Both the position numbers and the translations under genes were made by a program. Under the pieces are notes generated by a model. The model made no database searches and was not told where the DNA came from. It saw only the letters and a program-made list of their open reading frames with translations. Shown piece by piece: positions 1-10,900 of a stretch of DNA of 64,000 nucleotides. The stretch is taken from NCBI GenBank assembly GCA_030544235.1, contig CM060466.1, positions 23,207,575-23,271,574 on the forward strand, given 5' to 3'. The number at the start of each line of letters is the position of its first letter. Within the stretch, counting starts at the first letter, position 1. This stretch comes from Lepturacanthus savala (lineage: Eukaryota > Chordata > Actinopteri > Scombriformes > Trichiuridae).

Positions 1-244
1 TGGAACAGTCATGTGGGTGATGTGGCAGCAATGAGGTAGTAGAGGTCCATGTACTCATTGGAGAGAGCTAGAAACTCATAGGGAACAGCCAGACTATCTA
101 CAGATGGTAGGACAGCACTGCAGAATAGCTCCCTAAGCCCAGGCTTTGTGTGAGTCTCTGAAGCCAGATGTTTCCTAAGGTGACAGCATGTTGGTACATG
201 AATAAAGTGAAAGGTTTGTGTTTCATTTTCTTGTCAACCTGACA

Positions 245-620
245 AAACCACTTGGAGAGGAGTCGATCGATGAGTGACCCGGATCCCCGGAAACAGTCAG
301 GTCAATGCAATGTGTAATGTGCAATAACCAAACCAACATTACAATACAATAATAATACAATACAATAATTTCACTTATTTACAATACAATACAATACTTT
401 TACAATACAATACTTTCACTTATTTAATACCCTCCGCAATGTATCTTGCACCTTATATTTTGTATATATATTGCGTGTATATATATTTTTAAATCTCACA
501 CTGAACATTTTTCTTCAACCTATGTGGCCTTGCCAACTAATTTTGCCGTCCAGGCAACTGTACAATGACAATGACATTGAAATCTTGAAGTTGAAGTCTT
601 GAAGTCATGAAAAAAACAAG
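245..620 (+). repeat. LINE-like 3' tail with AT-rich simple repeats
   Basis: The stretch has repeated 'acaatacaat' motifs, then a segment ending in 'caatgacaatgacattgaa' followed by degenerate 'tcttgaag' repeats. A tail of this kind, with an 'acaatgacaataaa'-like sequence and then short terminal repeats, is usual at the 3' end of jockey-superfamily fish LINEs. No reverse-transcriptase coding sequence is visible, so the assignment is tentative. Confidence 0.35.
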
Positions 621-887
621 AACAAAGAATGATGGAAAGCTTGATGAAACACAATCTGGCAGAAACAAAGAAAGTGGGCTAACGAGGGAGTAAACTGCTA
701 GGGAATGAGGAGAATGCACAGCAAGACGCAAGATCTGAATTGACATATTTAATGACATGGCATGATAACAAAAAAAAAATCAGATGAAAATAACTAAGAG
801 TCAGGGATTCGAGCCAGTTTTCATTTAGCTCAAACCACACTATGTAAGTATAGCCTCAGAGAACCGCTAGCATGTAGACTCAGTATT

Positions 888-1030
888 GTAGTGGGTGGCT
901 GTGGTTCAGCAGGTAGAGCAAGGTCCCCACTAATCATAGGGTTGGTGACTTGAGTCCTTACTCTTCCGGTCCGTGTGTCAAAGGGCCCTTGAGCAAGACT
1001 CGATGCTTCGCCTTTGTCCATAGCATTCCA
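888..1030 (+). repeat. tRNA-derived SINE, degenerate
   Basis: An A-box-like 'tggttcagcaggtagagc' is followed about 35 bp later by a decayed B-box-like 'ggttggtgacttgagtcc'. The downstream body contains 'ccggtccgtgtgtcaaagggcccttgagcaagac' in pieces, which resembles a widespread teleost SINE body with a 'ccttgggcaagacac'-type motif. The copy is old and short of its tail. Confidence 0.6.
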
Positions 1031-1374
1031 TGTGAAAGAGAAGTTGGAGCATCTTTGGATTGTCTACTGTGTGATTTTCTAGTGAAACATAATATGTGTT
1101 TACAAGGTTACAACAGTGATTTAGGTCAAATCCTTTGTATTTGATTGGACCACAAAAAGTGTGTGTGGCTTAGTATGAAAAACAAAGCTAGAGAGGACTG
1201 TTGGCTCCACACACACAAACCTGTTAGATCAGGCAGATGAGAAAATTAAATTAAACCTTAGCCACGTTGTTTTGAAACTTTTTTTTCTTGCTGATATTTG
1301 ATGATTCACACATCTGTTCACATCTCTCTCCGTATTGCTGTGTAAGCTTTGACCTATGTGATGTCAAGGCTTCA

Positions 1375-1739
1375 TACACTATTGTTCAAAAGTTTGGGGT
1401 CACCCAGACAATTTAGTGTTTTCAATGAAAAGTCACACTTTTATTTACCACCATGAGTTATAAATTAAATAGAACATTTTATTACATTAGCCTTCTGACT
1501 CAATGAGGTACGCGTACCATTACAACACTGGAGTGATAGTTGCTGGAAATGGGCCTCTATACACCTATGTAGATATTGCACCATAAAACAGACTTTTGCA
1601 GCTAGACTAGTCATTTACCACATTAGTGATGTATAGTGTCTTTCTGATTAGTTTAACATTATCTTCATTGAAAAAAACTGTTTTTTTTTTTACAAAAATA
1701 AGGACATTTCTAAGTGACCCCAACTTTTGAACGGTGTAT
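1375..1739. mobile_element. Tc1/mariner-type non-autonomous element (short form)
   Basis: The ends are inverted: the left end reads tacactattgttcaaaagt and continues 'ttggggtcac'; the right end, read on the minus strand, is 'tacaccgttcaaaagttggggtcac'. The ends begin and finish at TA, the Tc1/mariner target. There is no transposase ORF. Related copies lie at 33921-34278 and 62398-62909. The copy here lacks the internal block kept by the third. Confidence 0.85.
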
Positions 1740-2238
1740 GTTGGATAATTTTTCTCAAGCCACATTTGATTGGGCACATTTTTGCTCCTGATTTTAAATG
1801 AATCGTCAAACATTTGAAATCAGTTTTACAGGAAGATAAAAGATACGATTTTTAATGTAAAAAGAAAACAATTCAAACATTTTTTTTACCTATAATTGGA
1901 CAATACACTACTTACAATAAGTTAGACATATTGTTATTTACACATGTATGACACACTATACACGACAAGACCATTATGTGGAAAACACAGGATGAGATGT
2001 GTCTATCACCCCAATACAATTGCCTCCTTCACCTTAAAATCTCTGAAGTGAAACAAACATTGTATGTATGAAATCCAACAAGTCTTTCACAATATCCTTT
2101 TGTGAGTAGTATAGATACACAGGTGTAAATGTGTGAAAATGAATATTTTTAATTTCACTGGGTCTTTAAGGTAAAAAGCAGTATATTAATACACAAACAT
2201 TCAGCATGTGTGTGTATGTCTGTGTCTTTCTCTCACAG

Positions 2239-3541
2239 ACAGTGCCCTTCCCAGGCTGACTGACACCAAAGCTGCTGAGGCCTTCATCGACTCTGCTGAA
2301 GTGGTGCTCATTGCATTCCTAGAGGTCAGAAGAAGAAAATTAGGTCACACAAAGAAAAACAACAAAAAAACACACAGGGGCTATTTTATGCTCAAATTTA
2401 TGCAAACATAAACCAGACATAATCAGACAAATTAGCTCAGAATATCTAAAAAAAAAAAAAGCGTTTGCACACATCTTATTGATACTGTCACAAATAGATT
2501 TGGAAGCAGGATATATTTCCTTTGGCCACACCTTTGGCAGCGCCTTTGCTGTGAGGACAGAGGCTGGCTCGCTGGCTGTCCTACAGAGGCGAGCCCGTTG
2601 GCCAGACACTGTGTGCGGGGAACGACGGCAGGTCACTGGACAGGAAATACATACATATCTGAAGACTTGCGGGATTGGCTCCATTGACGTCCTCGTAAAC
2701 AAGTGCAAAGTCTGGGAGAAGGTTCATGAGAAGAAAGTGGAAGAGAGAGAGTATGAGAGCACATGAGGATAACAAAGTATTTGGACCATGATGCTGAAGG
2801 CAAAAAGAGACCAAAATATTGGTGCAGTGACTCACTGGGAATAAACACATTATTACAGGCTGCAACATGATCAAATGGATCGCCAGAGTATATGCAATAG
2901 TTTCAGAAATAGCCATGATTCACCAGCCTCTTCTCTCCTCCCGGCATGTTTTTTTTTTTGGTTTATCGTTCTTCCTTATTTACCCCCAAATCTTATTTTA
3001 TTTAATCATTTGCACTTTGAAGAATGAGAATTAACAGGATTGTTGTTTGTTGTCCGCTGCACAAACACCAGTGGTCTTTGAGAGAATAGAATTGAATAGA
3101 ATTGAATAAAAAAGAATAGAAATGTCTTTTATCGTCATTGTACAACGGGGATACAAAAAAGTTGAGGGTGCTCCCAGAACCAACAGGCACCACAACGAGA
3201 AATGACAAAAACAGATTGACAGTCACAGTGAAGAGCAGCAAAACATAAGGGCTGTCATAGAAACCAGCACACAAGGGACAACATATGGTGGGAAGCAATA
3301 CACCATATTAAAAAAGGGGGATTCTCTTAAAAATAGAGACAAAATTAGAAAAAATAAGAAATCGTGTAATATTATATTATATTATTTTAAGTACTATGAA
3401 ATGTAAACTGTAAAACAACTCATTTCTGTAAGAGTGAGTATATAAATTGGTTATAAACATTTTTGTTAGGAGGTAGATGAGATGATCGTTGTTGAGGCTG
3501 TTGGGGGGTTGCTATCTGTCTATCTGTCTATGTGTGTGTGA

Positions 3542-3621
<80 letters not shown>

Positions 3622-6600
3622 GTGGGTGAGTTTTAACAGCCCGTCGGCCCAGAAGAAGCTGTTTATCAGTCTGGTGTGGTGGGACTTGATTGACCTGCAG
3701 TGTCTTCCAGAGGTCAGCAGGTCAAACAGGGGCTGGACAGGGTCTGAGGGTCTCCTATGACGACTTTATCTTTCCTGAGGCAGCAGGATGTGCCGAATCC
3801 TTCCAGGGTGGACAGAGGGTGGCCGATGAATTTTTGAGCAGTGTTTATGATCCTCTGCACCGCCTTCCTGTCCTCGGCTGTGGAGCCTGCATACCGCACA
3901 CCCACACTCTCCACAGACGACGGATAGGAGGCCAGCAGCATCTTGTTCTTCCTAAGGACACGCAGGAAGCTTAGCCACTGCTGAGCCTTCTGCAATAGGG
4001 CCCTGATGTTGTAAGTCAGCAGAGATGTGGGTGCCCAGAATCCTGAAGGTGGTGACAGTTTCCAGTAGTCCTGTCTGTGTTTCCTGAAGCCCATAATGAG
4101 TTCTTTTGACTTAAAGACATTCAGGGTCAGGTTGTTTCCTGAGCTCCATAGTGGCAGTTTCTCTACCCCGGCCCTGTATGCTGTCTCCCGCTCATCACAG
4201 AGGAGTCCAACCACAGTGGTGTCATCCGCATATTTTATAATGTGGTTGGTTTGGGGGTCAGAGGGCAGCCGTGGGTCTACAGGGCGAACAGTAGGGGGCT
4301 CAGAACGCAGCCTTGAGGTGAACTGCTGAGGTGCTGAGTGTGACTGTGGAGCGATGGGGGCCAAGTCTAACAGACTGTGGGTGAAAGTTTTTAATCCATC
4401 TTGTTCAAATGAAGGAATTATAACCAAAATTCTGCTTTGGTTTGCTCAACGATGAGCTTCTCTCCACAGGTAAGGTGTTGCATCCAAAACGTATAATGTC
4501 ATTTATTTTACATACTTTTGGTTAGTTTTATCTAAAATAACACATCGTAATCTGCATATAATAAATATATAATGAAAACAGAATTTCCTGGTCGTATAAT
4601 GTGATTATTTGTTTGTCCTTCAAAGTAAAAGTTTCATTTTTACAACGAAAAAAGTAAAACATGGATTTTATATTACTGCTTTTTAGTAATATCGAGCCAA
4701 AGTAATTGTTGCCATATGGCAACGCTATGCAAGAGAGGGTTAAATAAGTGGAAAATTGATACAAAAAAGTTAAAGAATATATGTGATAACGTGACATTTT
4801 GGTTCATCTTTGCCTTTGTGTTTCAGGGAGAGGAGAGTCGTGGCTATAAGGAAGTTGTGGAAGCAGCAAAGCGAGTTGACTCCGTCCCTGTAGCCGTTTG
4901 CACTGTGAAAGAAGTGTGGGCTGACTACGGCCTCGCCTCAGACTCCATCACGCTTTTCAGAAAGGTACGTCACACCTTCCTGGCATCAGTTTTGAGCCAT
5001 CTTCTCAGTGACAAATGTAATGAGTTTAATTATGTGTCTGATGATGCTATGTGACACACGTCTGTGTGATGTGATCCAGGCTGATAACCACCAGGAAAAC
5101 CTGGTACTTTCTGAGGCCAAGGAGTTAAAAACTGACGGTCTTATAAACTTTATGACTGTCAACGAGGTGCGGTACATCACAGAGTACAACCAAGTGGTAG
5201 GTCCAGTCTGCAATACAATCATTCAAGGGTTTAACAGGCTGTGTCTTTTTTAATTCTTAATATATTGACTTCTCTTTTCGGTATGTTTAATTTCTCCCTC
5301 CTCAGACAGCAGTGGGCCTGTTCCATTCCGAGGTGAAAACACACCTCCTGCTCTTTGTTAACAAGGGGAGTAAAGAATATTCTGACCTCAAGAAACAGCT
5401 GCGAGGTCTGGCCCCAGAATTCACAGGCAAGGTGAGAGTCTTCATCAGCCTAACTAGTTCAAAAGTCATGTGTCTGATATTGGGCACAGTAGGTTAAAAC
5501 AAAAAGTTATGAGGTTTCCTGGTGCAAATAAAATGCAACAAAGTCTACGTTAAGACTGCAGGGCTTAATGCTCAATTCAGGGTTTTTTTTTGTGAAATAG
5601 ATTTCTTTGCGAGGTCGTTCACATTTTCAATTAAATGCAACCTGTGTGTGATAAACGCCCCAAAAGTGTCTCACGTGCATTGGAAACACCAGCAGTGAGT
5701 ATCTGGTGACTTTAAAGTTGCTGTCCTACCAGAGCCAGCACATGTACAATACATGTACTTATTTGTTTTAATGAGGAGATTAAGGGGAAAAAAAAGGTTT
5801 TTGACCATGGTTGTTACTTTCTTCCTGCTTCAGTTCAGAATAGTGATGTTTCTCGCTTGTTGATGTAGGTTGGATGAACGCGACCTGGCCGTTCAGACTG
5901 AAGTCGTATGTCAAAAGATCAAATACATATCGGTTTTAGGACATATCCACGTGGCCTGGGTCGCATTTGAAGAAATCTGATCTGCGTCATTCAGACTGTC
6001 GATAAAAGATCAGACACAGCTCGTATAGGGGCGAAAAAATCAGATTTGGTTCACTTCAGGCCGCAGTCTGGACGTAGCCTGAGTCACTTCATAAACAACC
6101 AAACTGCCTCTGGCTTGCAGTTCTTGTTTGTGCTGATCAACGGAGCAGTGAAGTCCAACTTTCGGTCACTGGGCTACTTTGGCCTCAAGTCTAAGGACCT
6201 CCCACGAGTTGGCATCTATGACGGTGGCTCCGACATGAAGTGGCTCCTACCAGAAGGAGAGATTTCTGCTGAGCGAGTACGAGAGTTCTGCCAGTCCTTC
6301 CTGCAAGGAGAACTGAAGGTGAGCAACAATTTACGGGAAACTCCGCCGCTCTGCTACAAAGTCGTATGAAGTCTTCTGTGGCCCCGGAAGGAGACGCACA
6401 AAATCTGACAAATTTCCTCAAAAGATCTAAGCCAGTGCTGAAAACTACAAACCTGAAAATGAAACAGTGTTGTGTAGGTAGAAAGAAAGTAAGCTTACCA
6501 GCGCTCTGAAGCCAGATCCTTATCTCTGCTTGAATCCATATTAACTAGCAGCTAATAATATAAATGAATCTTCACCTTTCGTTGAATGAATCTCAACTTT

Positions 6601-6898
6601 TCTTTTTCTCTTAACAATGCTGATTGACTTTTAAAGTGTAATGATTGAAAATAAGCAGCACAATTAAGAACAACAAAAAAAGAAAAAGAAATGGAATAAT
6701 ACCTTTTGTTATAAACTGCTTTGGCTCATTGCTCTCTTGGGAATAAGACAAAACACACCTCCAAACCACTCAGCAATGGCAAATGAGTTACAGTTACAAT
6801 TAAAAGTACAATTGTCAACAGTTTGCATGATTATGAATTCAATAAATCTTGACGATCAAAACTGATGATATTGTTTCTCATGTGAAAATCATAACAGC

Positions 6899-6933
<35 letters not shown>

Positions 6934-7851
6934 GTATCAAGAGCAAAAGGACTTCTTCCTTCTCATCACTGTACTGTAAATGTAGCACATGGAAGACAGG
7001 AAACCTCACCCTGTGCAGTGATTTACACCACGCAGCGTTTCAGCTGGGTGTGACAGTGTACGGCCTCACCACCAGACACAAGGAGCACTTCAGTACCAAC
7101 AACACTAAACAACAGCACTCAAAACCACTGAAACCTGTTATTAGGTGCATATGTCACTTGAATTCCAATGAAAACAATCATTTGGGATGTACAAAGCAAT
7201 CTTGGTTAAATTCTTCAATGCAATTCAATGATTCAAGCTTACTCATAGGTTCTTCTCCTGTAGAGTTTCTGTCAACATTAACGTTAGGTTACTCCTAATA
7301 ATCTGCAGCTTCTATACATTTACACCATGTACAAATCACTGAGATCGTAAGAATTACAGACAATTCAGAATTCTTGATGCTGCAGAGTCCTTGTTTTGTG
7401 CTTTTGGTTCATACAGAAAATAGACTCGATTGCTGCTTGAATAAACAGAAATAACGTGTACCTGATAAATGTGGTGTGTAAAATTCACTTTGTCCCACCT
7501 TCTGCATTTATACAGAAAATTTTTGAAAATATTGTTTTTTTGACTGAAGCAGAGGTTACATAAATTAAAGAAGATCTCAAATTGAAATGGATAAAGTTTC
7601 CACTAAAAGATTCTTTATTGAAAAATAAAATAACAAAAAGCTTTAAGTAAAAAACAATAATAACATGCAAAATCGAGAGAGAGAGAAATACATTTCTCTC
7701 AGAAATACAGAAATACAAATACATTTCTCTCTCTTACATTCCCTATAATTCCACATATCTGCTGCTGTCTTTCACTCATCATTTTTTCACATGTTTTTCC
7801 ATATTCCAGGAGGCGAATCAGGCAGGAGCAGAAGCCAAAACGGAGCTCTAA
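2239..7851 (+). CDS. erp27: ERp27, endoplasmic reticulum protein 27 (missing first exon)
   Basis: ERp27 is a non-catalytic PDI-family protein of the ER lumen. In mammals it binds unfolded substrate through its b' domain and recruits ERp57. Exons read by eye: 2239-2324, 4827-4964, 5080-5196, 5306-5431, 6121-6318 and 7810-7851; all phases close. They give about 234 residues of two thioredoxin-like b and b' domains, with no CXXC redox motif, as expected. Recognisable blocks are AAEAFIDSAEVVLIAF, then RYITEYNQVTAVGLFHSEV and KTHLLLFVNKGSKEY, then LPRVGIYD. The protein ends in KTEL, an ER-retention signal (KVEL in human ERp27). The first exon begins mid-codon (..AC), so a signal-peptide exon lies upstream, unseen; human ERp27 is 273 aa. 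A LINE fills much of the first visible intron and a MITE sits just before the 6121 acceptor. A less likely alternative is another redox-inactive PDI paralogue. Confidence 0.9.
3088..4430 (-). mobile_element. 5'-truncated, decayed jockey-superfamily LINE
   Basis: On the minus strand an open stretch (4427 to 3714) encodes reverse-transcriptase sequence with the catalytic YADD box (KYADDTTVVGLL) and the C-terminal block 'RYAGSTAEDRKAVQRIINTAQK'. Compared with related elements some of the middle is missing, so the ORF is a fused or deleted remnant. The 3' side, toward 3088, carries a 'tgtacaatgacgataaaag'-type tail (minus strand) and 'attcaattct' repeats. The clade (L2, CR1 or Rex1-like) cannot be settled by eye. 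It lies antisense in the first visible intron of erp27. Confidence 0.8.
3546..3612. repeat. (TG)n microsatellite
   Basis: About 33 TG units with two GG interruptions, lying inside the LINE 3' region. Longer and shorter G-rich variants (tgggtggg) follow it. Confidence 0.95.
5868..6085. mobile_element. hAT-like MITE next to an erp27 acceptor
   Basis: The segment contains 'gaacgcgacctggccgttcagactg', 'ctgatctgcgtcattcagactgtcg' and ends near 'cgcagtctggacgtagcc'. This set of 'ttcagactg' and 'agtctgaacgtagcc' motifs typifies a common small fish DNA transposon family. The left inverted end is poorly preserved, so the boundary is approximate. The right end is about 40 bp from the 6121 splice acceptor of erp27. 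Confidence 0.55.
6900..6927. repeat. (TA)n microsatellite
   Basis: An uninterrupted run of about 14 TA units in the last intron of erp27. Confidence 0.95.
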
Positions 7852-7894
7852 GACTGACAGAACAAATGTGAATTAATTAGTATTCTGTAAATTG

Positions 7895-7900
7895 AATAAA
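7895..7900 (+). terminator. erp27 poly(A) signal
   Basis: Canonical AATAAA 43 bp after the erp27 stop codon, followed by an A-rich stretch. It implies a very short 3' UTR. Confidence 0.7.
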
Positions 7901-7901
7901 A

Positions 7902-10900
7902 AAAAAACTGATAGAAAACTGATAAAGTGAATGAAGTTGTCTTCTCCTATAATGTCTTGCTTGCAGCACAAAGGTTACAGCGCAATTACACACTTGCCTG
8001 TGTGCGTGTGTACAGTTTATCATGTGTCCTATCCTTGTATGTTATGTTTTGTCTGTTTATGTGAGTGTGAGCCCGTCTGCGGTCTGCGGAGCCAGCAGGT
8101 CACTGGCCACAAGTAGCAGAGATCTGGCAGACATTGTTAGTCTGTCCGCTAATGTTATTGTCAGAACCACAACACACGACCTCAGCGGGAGTGACAGAGA
8201 GCAGACTGGGAAGATATGGGTCACCATGGAACTCTGTAAATAAACGTGAAAAAAACATCACCCATACGGGATAAACACAAAAACCTCCGATGAGGAATTT
8301 TTAGGAAATCACAGCACTGGGCAGCGCAATCGCGTACGTTTGAAATAGGCAGTCGAATTCAAAATGAATCTAATGATACACGACTGAAAGACATAAACGG
8401 GCCTTAAAAGTGAGATAAAAGAGAGAGTATTTAGCAATGAGGGCTATAAAAACTCCATAAAACAACAACAGATGGACTGCAGACATCAAGAGGAAAAAAA
8501 GTTTTGAGCTTGTCCCAAAAATATTCTCCCAGGCAAGCGAGGGAATTTCAAGGCCCAGACGAGGATCAGTATAATTAGTGGTGTTGTATTGCCAAGCGGA
8601 TACATCCGGCGGAATTGGGAAAGCCTGGCAGGTGGACGTTCCTCTGAGACCAGATGGAAATATAGAGTGTGTGTCGCCTGCCATCTGAGTTTGTTTATGG
8701 CTGTAATTGAGACAATCGCCGGGGGGTTTCAAGTGGGGGGGATTTGGGAATGATACAAAAAGTTCTGTATTAATTATATATGATGTAAAATGTACCTTGT
8801 CTGTGCATGTTTTGTTAAATTATTATGTTTTTTTTTTTTTAAATAAGCATTACAGTACATACAGTATGAATAATAATCATGTAAGAAAACCTATACACAA
8901 CTCATAGGAAACACAGATTTACACAATAACCGAGGATGAAACAACCACCACCCACACACTTATTAAATCGCACAGCAGGCGATGATGATGATGATCTCCT
9001 GCTGAGTTCAGAGTGAATCAAATCTGAACTCATGCGTTTGCTGTGACAATGCTTCGGTGGTCTCTCCTCTCCGGGGCAGGGGTTCTGCTTGCTTACCCTG
9101 GGTTCATCTACATCTGGCATTTTTAGACCATTGTGTGTAGCTCGCTCCGCTATCAACTTACTCGCTCCAACAGGACGTTCACACACCCAACGGCATCGAG
9201 AGCACTTTCCTCTTTGCTCTGCATGGGTTCTGCCCAATGCCTCCCAAAGGCCAAAATAGCACTTCACAGCAGGGAAGGCAGAAACGAGTTTTGCCTTTAA
9301 GTGCCTGTTTATGAGGTTTTAGCTACTTCGGTCTTAGTATCCCCTCTTTACACTTCTGTCAATCAAACTTTACGGCGTGGCCAGTGAGACAGCGCTTGAT
9401 GAGCAGCAGCGGCATTGAACCCCTTCGTTCGCGCTCCTTCCTCTGACTATTGTCGTGTCTGCTGCAGGTGCTGCTGTCCGTTGCCGATTCGGATCCTTTA
9501 GGTTTAGTTGTTTCTGATGGCTTCATAGAGAAATCCAACATTCAATTTTGCATTGTTGTTTTTTTGTGCTGTTGCATGCTTGTGAGACTTGAATATGGAC
9601 TGGACTGAAAATTTTCTAACCTACAGCTGCAGACACTGTGGACACATAGCAGCTCAGTTTATGCTACTTTCTGTGTTTCACCAGCATCTAGTTGTGACTG
9701 GAGGAGCAGTCACCGGACGATTCTGTGCAGTCACAAAAATAATTTGAGGTACATGGGTGTTCACACTAAGTCTGTCTGACACACTCTGATGATACAATTT
9801 ACATCATGCATCTCTCAAGCGTTCAAACGGCCTCTTTACTTAGAATGATGTTTATTTCGTCTGCTACATAATCTCAGAATATGTGTATTGCTAATTTCAA
9901 GGTGAATCCTTGCAGGGTAGAAGAAAAACTTTAAGTAAAGTTCTGGATACAGGTAAAAACCTGGTGAACAGCAGTAGCAGTGAAAGCAAAGATCTGTAAT
10001 AACAGATGCATCTGATTGGATGAGCTCTCTGCTTGCCCATTTTCAAAAAGACCAGCTGTCATTTTTTAGAAAGTGTGTTGTTTAATTAAGATGTGAAAGT
10101 TGAATAGATCACTGAAAAGTGTTTCTAAAAACATTTTAGCACAGATTCTGGACCTGTATTTAGTTTATATCTATACTGGCTAGTGTGAACGGCACATGCA
10201 CACAGAACAGACAACTTGCGAGCAGCGAGGAGATATTTGCTGAATATGACAAAAAGTGTATTGGATCAGAATTATAGACTACATCTTCAATACAGTTTAT
10301 GGCTGGTGACAGGGGAAACCCCAATGAGGAAATGCTGGAGGTGACGAGCTCAGCCACTTGCATTTGCATACGTAGTAACTATCAGTGCTATCAGTGAAAA
10401 CGAGCCTTGGGGCTTTCACTCATGACATGTCACATCTGTTTATTCTTCAAATCACAGTAAATCCACCAGAGCTCATGGTTCTGTTGGTCTAAATTGAGCA
10501 ATAGGCTTTTTCAGTTCCAAGTTTCTACTCATACATCATCATCTAAAACTGTTCTCTAAGTAAAACAAGTCTTTATTAAGTAGGAAAGAAATATCTTTGG
10601 CAAAACTGTGCTGTGTTAAGATTGACTTTTTTTAAATATATAAAATAAAAACAAAATATTTAGGTTGTTAGTTTTTCCTCCTTGTTTTTATATTTTGGGT
10701 TGGGGTGTTCTTAAGCCTTTATTGATAGTAGAGAGACAGGCACTAAATCTTCCAGCTGAAATGTATCCGGTGATGTTGCATATCTTGTTACCAACGGGTG
10801 GTACAACACCTTCCTGATGTCACATTTCATATTTTCCATACAATGTCTTCGCTCAGTGATGATTAAAAATAATAAAAACAATGTAAGTGCTTATTTAAAG

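Larger units (their letters stand above)
1..2238. other. left flank, repeat-rich, no recognised exon
   Basis: I see no exon here that I can assign. The stretch holds a LINE-like tail near 245-620, a tRNA-derived SINE near 888-1030 and a Tc1-type derivative at 1375-1739, all listed separately. The missing signal-peptide exon of the ERp27 gene should lie here or further left, but no ATG plus hydrophobic stretch plus GT donor stood out. The minus strand of about 1-200 reads open for several dozen codons without resembling a family I know. Confidence 0.5.

Noticed and set aside
3714..4427. 237-codon minus-strand ORF as a host gene
   Set aside because: It contains the YADD reverse-transcriptase box and belongs to a truncated LINE.
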